The notes under the pieces: generated by a model
What the model saw: the letters and a program-made list of their open reading frames with translations, nothing else
What the model was told of the DNA's origin: nothing
Databases searched by the model: none
Shown here: piece after piece, positions 20,545-24,148 of the stretch
How positions within the stretch are numbered: position 1 is the first letter of the stretch
Layout: the number at the start of each line of letters is the position of its first letter
NCBI GenBank assembly: GCA_001598975.1
Contig: BBXU01000141.1
Location: forward strand, 1-24,148
Reading direction: 5' to 3'
Source: Parachlorella kessleri
Taxonomy: Eukaryota > Chlorophyta > Trebouxiophyceae > Chlorellales > Chlorellaceae
Length of the DNA stretch: 24,148 nt
Made by a program: the position numbers and the translations under genes

Positions 20545-21006
20545 GTCCTGGCTACACTCACCAGCAGGGGCGCTGGGGGTCTAAAGCTGCTTTCCCTGAG
20601 ACATGGCTAGTCGTGACAGCATCAGTGACCCTTGCAGCAAAGCAGGGTCGGTAGACGTGCACGAGTCCCGATTATAGCTACAAAACAAGAAGCCCAAGCA
20701 TTTCAGGTATCTAAGTATTGATAAATTGACCCATTCTACCATGATCCAAGGCTAGCATTGTTCTCTCCCTAGCTCTGTTACTTAGCTCTCCCGCCACCGT
20801 CACTTCGCGATAGACTTCCCCTTACTTGGAGACGTCCACATTGGTGCATTCAATTGCGGAGAAAGCCTATTGCCCTGCTATACGCAAGTGGGTGCCTTAC
20901 GGCTAGGATAGCTCAGCCGTCCCATCATCTGGGATCGGCTGTTCTTTGGCAGGCTTGGGGCCCGTTTGGTAGTATCTGGATTAACCTTGAGGCCAGTTAA
21001 CCAGCC
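20545..21006. promoter_or_regulatory. Divergent promoter interval between CAT and Toc75-like genes
   Basis: This 462 bp stretch separates the ATG of the transporter (minus) from the ATG of the Toc75-like gene (plus), so both promoters should be here. A pyrimidine-rich part (about 20760-20800) and AT-richer segments (20690-20745) stand out. No specific element was recognised. Confidence 0.45.
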
Positions 21007-24000
21007 ATGCATACGGCCATCTTCCCATCAAGGTGCCAAGGTTTGGTACAGACGGCCCACGGGTCCAAAGGCCTGTTCGCGTCGTCAAGACGGGATGTCA
21101 ACGCACGCAGTGCAGCATGGCGACGGACAAGGTTCTCCAGGCAGGCTAGGGACGCCCAGCTGGCCGTCCATGCAGCAGCTGCACAGCCAGACGGTCCCCC
21201 TGAGCAGCCAGCGCAGCCGGAGCAGTCAGAAGGCCAGAGTCAGCCTGGGAGCGTCTTTGGCTTCAGCACGGCTGCAGGCAGCGCGCTGATCGCGCAGGCG
21301 CCGCTGGTGCTGCTGCTTGGCGGCAGCGGCGGCGGTGCAGGCGGCTTTGGCAGCGGTGGCGACGGGGGCGGGGGCAGCGGGCCCAGCGGGCGAGTGCAGG
21401 AGATCTTCAGCATTGCAGAGGATGAGGACGATGATGATGAAGAGGAAGGTGGGCTGGCTGAGCCTGGGAGGAAAGTGGCTTGCTTTATCCTCTTTGTTGA
21501 CCGACAGGGTCACCTTTGGAGGCTTGCCGGTGATCCCCAAGGGACGCCTTGGCTGGGTGCAGCTTTGATGACAGGAAAGGCTCGCCCCTGAGGTTGCTCA
21601 CGATGCTTTAGCCTGCAGTGTAGTTGTGTTGGCAGGGGCGCTGTATGGCCAGCAAGCATGATCATGTGGACTCGCGCCTAAAGTCTTGCATTATGGCCCT
21701 GGCAAGGCAGCAACTAGGAGCCATGAGATGAGATTTGCTGGCATCTATGGCTGGCCACAGCTTGTGGGATTGCTACTGGTGCAGATGAGGAGGAGGAAGA
21801 AGAGGACGAGGAGGAGGCAGATGGCACAGATGCGGAAGAAGAGAAAGGCAAGCGGGCCGCCACAGCTGACACATGCATGGCGTGCTGGGGTCTGCATCGG
21901 TCCAGGGTGGATTGTGCGTCTTCCGCGGTTGGCCCTGGGAACATGTCACTCTCGACTAGGCTGTTCCTACAGCAAAAGCTAGGAGTTTGCTGCCCCCTTA
22001 CTGGCTTGAAAAGGGAGCCCTAGTCTCGCCGTGGCAACCACGGCTCCTTCCCTTGCTTATCTTGCTTTCGCAGGGAGCTATGGGACAGCTGAGCCTGCCT
22101 CTGGCGCGTTTGTGTGTGGAGAGATGGTAGCCACGGGGCTGCCGGTGGGGGAGGGCATCCCCCTCCAGGACGACCTCTTTGCCGGGCTCCACTGCCAGCC
22201 GGGTGAGTGTGGGTGGCTGGGCGGGGCGGGGTGACCGCCTGGACCGCCTGTGTCTCATACAGGCAGGGAACATCATGGTCGCAGGCAGCGTGCCGCGGCT
22301 GACCTGCTGTACATAAGAGTGGCCTCGGGGTTCGTATGAGAGCTAGGTAGAGAGCCCTGCCCAGAGGAGCCGCTTCCCCCTGCCCTTCTGGAGGGCCGCA
22401 GCTAGGCTGCCGGCATCCCTGTGCACGCGGATCTGCGAAGGTACCTGCACCCTCCCCATTGTGTGGGAGGGGAGCAGCGGGAAGCAGTGAGGTGCAGCAA
22501 GACGGCAGGAGGAGGGCAGCGTACGTCGGTGCGTTGGGCAGATGGGTGTTGCCCAAGTGCTTAGTGGTTAGCGTGTGTGCTGCAGGTGAGACCTTCACTC
22601 GGATGGACCTGTCGGAGGACATGAAGGCGCTCTCAGAGACGGGGCTCTTTGAGTCGGTGAACGCCCGTGTCGAGCCGCCCAACAAGAAGGGCAAGTCCAA
22701 GGTCAGTCGGCGCCCTGGGGCTGGCGGGAGGGGTTGGGGTTGAGGTCGGCAGCCAGCCTGCTGGGATGAGCTAGCTCTTTTTGGGGCGGGTGGGGTGTTG
22801 GAAGGAAGGGTGAGAGGCGTGCTTGTGGTGGTGGTTGGGGGCTGGGCGTTTGAGACTCCACGGCCCTGGCCTTGCTTCAGTGCACGAGCGGTTTGGAGGC
22901 CTGTCCGTTTCACATGCTGGTGCAACAAGCTCTGGACAGTTCGAGCTGCACAGGGCTGTGCTGCGTGGCTGCCTGCAGGTTGTGTTTGAGTTTATCGAGA
23001 AGAAGCACCCGCCGCTGGTCACCTTCAATGTTGAGGGGGCAACCAGCCTGCCACCACGCAGTGAGTCGGGCCTGGCTCCGGCTGGGTAGGGCCGTTTATA
23101 CCAGGTGCCTGCAGGCTTTGGGTGTGGAGAGCCACCTGGTAGTGAGCTGAATCCGCTAAGGGGAGCCCTGTGCACTGTGGCCTGGTGGCAGGGCAAGCCC
23201 GGCAGCTGGTTCATGCGTGGGTGGGTGGGTGGGTGAAGCAGGCAGGCAGGAGGGTTGGGCAGGGGCGTCAAACTCTCACCACCGCACCTATCCGCATCAC
23301 TCCACCCTTACGATCCCGGCGCCTCCTGGGATTCCCCGCCTCGTACCACGGCTCACCCCGCGCCCTGCTGTGCCTGCCCTGCCCTGCCGCAGTCGTGAGG
23401 GAGCTGCAGCGGGAGCTGCAGGAGGAGAAGGGGCAGCCCTTCAGCATCAAGACCATGGCCAAGATCAGGAACAAGATTGAGGGCTGGTGGGTGGGGCGGG
23501 GCGTCCGGTGGTGTGGTGTGCTTGCGTCAGGCGCGGTCTGGTGCACGCCCTGCTGCGCCCCTTGCCGGCCAAGGGTGTTTTAGGCTGGCAGGTGCTCCTA
23601 GGTGGGAGTGTTTATTCCTGAGGCCAATGGCCGCTGATGTGTCAATGGAGGGGCGTAACCATGCTGGACCCTGTGCGGGCAAGCAACAATACCGCATCTG
23701 CGCGGGGGGGTGGGGGGGTGGGGGTTGTGGGGGTTGTGGGTGAGATTACTTGCTTGAGTTCTGGCAGTTGACCCGTGGACAGCTCAGCCGCCCACCCTGC
23801 CGGCCACGGAGGCCGGCAGGAAGCAGGCGCAGCGCGCGGGCCCCCACCACACTCTCCATGCTCCTGGCGGCAAGCCCGTCTGCTCCGCCACACACCCCCA
23901 GCTGCGCTGCCCGCCCGCCCGCCCGCTCGCCCGCAGGTACCAGAGCCGCGGCTTTGGCATGTGCTACATCGAGAACTGGAGCGGCATGCCGGACGGCAAC

Positions 24001-24129
24001 GTGGTGGCGCACGTGCGTGAGGGCAAGACCAGCAAGGTCAACATCGTGTACATGGACGAGGACGGCACGCCCACCAAGGAGGCGGGCAAGATACCGCCCT
24101 CCTTTGTCAGGAAGTTTGTGCCCATCGAG
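21007..24129 (+). CDS. TOC75: Toc75-like chloroplast outer-envelope translocon channel (Omp85 family), 5' part
   Basis: Toc75 is the beta-barrel channel that imports preproteins across the outer plastid envelope. Exons: 21007-21448, 21785-21847, 22074-22202, 22586-22701, 22979-23060, 23393-23486 and 23937-24129; all phases agree, 373 residues so far, and the gene runs off the window. Residues 1-60 are a Ser/Ala/Arg-rich transit peptide. Residues about 105-126 form a poly-Gly stretch like that needed for envelope retention of Toc75. Residues about 138-168 are an acidic Asp/Glu run. POTRA-like repeats follow: GETFTRMDLSEDMKALSETG, VVFEFIEKKHPPLVTFNVEG, TMAKIRNKIEGWYQSRGFGM and VVAHVREGKTSKVNIVYMDE, matching the Toc75 order. 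The C-terminal barrel is outside. OEP80, the other plastid Omp85, normally lacks poly-Gly, which favours Toc75. The second intron uses a GC donor. Confidence 0.85.
21848..22073 (+). other. Probable GC-AG intron in the Toc75-like gene
   Basis: The donor reads AAAG/GCAAGC and the acceptor GCTTTCGCAG. Phase 1 on both sides fits and keeps the acidic linker joined to a conserved-looking block. A weak GT donor in the same phase (TGGG/GTCTGC near 21890) is an alternative; it would add a Cys/Trp-containing segment that looks non-coding. Confidence 0.45.
23217..23250. repeat. GGGT microsatellite followed by CAGG repeats
   Basis: Four or more GGGT units run directly into GCAGGCAGGCAGG, inside the fifth intron of the Toc75-like gene. 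It is a simple repeat and a G-quadruplex candidate. Confidence 0.8.
23702..23742. repeat. G-rich low-complexity tract
   Basis: Runs of five to seven G are separated by single T or TTGT, within the last visible intron of the Toc75-like gene. It is a strong G-quadruplex candidate on the coding strand, so it could affect splicing of the nascent RNA. Confidence 0.8.
23911..23936. repeat. CCCG microsatellite at a splice acceptor
   Basis: CCGC/CCGC units lead straight into the acceptor CCGCAG of exon 7 of the Toc75-like gene, serving as an unusually GC-rich pyrimidine tract. Confidence 0.75.
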
Positions 24130-24148
24130 GTGTGTGAGGAACCCCCCC

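Noticed and set aside
22020..22928. 302-residue open frame on the minus strand
   Set aside because: Antisense to exons 3 and 4 of the Toc75-like gene; Pro/Thr/His-rich composition typical of a non-coding frame, and no splice or family support.

Overview
This window is nuclear DNA from a green alga, most likely a trebouxiophyte or a relative; the genus cannot be told from the sequence. The evidence is dense spliceosomal introns of about 30-520 bp ending in TGCAG-type acceptors, G-rich donors (GTGAG, GTGGGTGGG), a moderately high GC content, and plant-type genes including a plastid Toc75-like translocon protein and a DGAT1. No operons, Shine-Dalgarno sites, tRNA, rRNA, CRISPR array or transposon were recognised. 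All gene models were built by hand by joining exons whose reading phase and protein-family similarity agree; none could be tested against transcripts or databases.

Layout from left to right: (1) 331-2736, plus strand: the 3' part of diacylglycerol acyltransferase DGAT1. (2) 3155-4400, minus strand: a complete peptidyl-tRNA hydrolase 2 with an N-terminal membrane anchor. (3) 4789-8905, plus strand: a complete secreted or lumenal CAP10 (KDELC/POGLUT-like) glycosyltransferase of 12 exons. (4) 9516-13346, minus strand: a HORMA-domain meiotic axis protein of the HOP1/ASY1 family in 15 exons. (5) about 13547-14471, plus strand: a tentative, unidentified small gene. (6) 14681-16599, plus strand: a small hydrophilic LEA-like protein with a mitochondrial-type presequence. 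(7) about 17599/17649-20544, minus strand: a cationic amino acid transporter of the SLC7/CAT type. (8) 21007 to the end of the window, plus strand: the 5' part of a Toc75-like chloroplast outer-envelope Omp85 protein with a transit peptide, a poly-glycine stretch and an acidic linker.

Neighbouring genes mostly alternate in orientation. Three intervals are divergent and likely hold shared promoters (4401-4788, about 13347-13546, 20545-21006). Three are convergent (2737-3154, 8906-9515, 16600 to about 17598). The genes do not form a pathway: they cover lipid storage, translation quality control, glycosylation, meiosis, stress protection, amino acid transport and plastid protein import, an ordinary mix for a eukaryotic chromosome. 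The most notable points are three introns that only fit with GC instead of GT at the donor, the unidentified gene beside the meiotic gene, a basic His/Gln-rich insertion in the CAP10 enzyme, and the poly-Gly/acidic N-terminus of the Toc75-like protein. I found no clearly novel multi-gene system.
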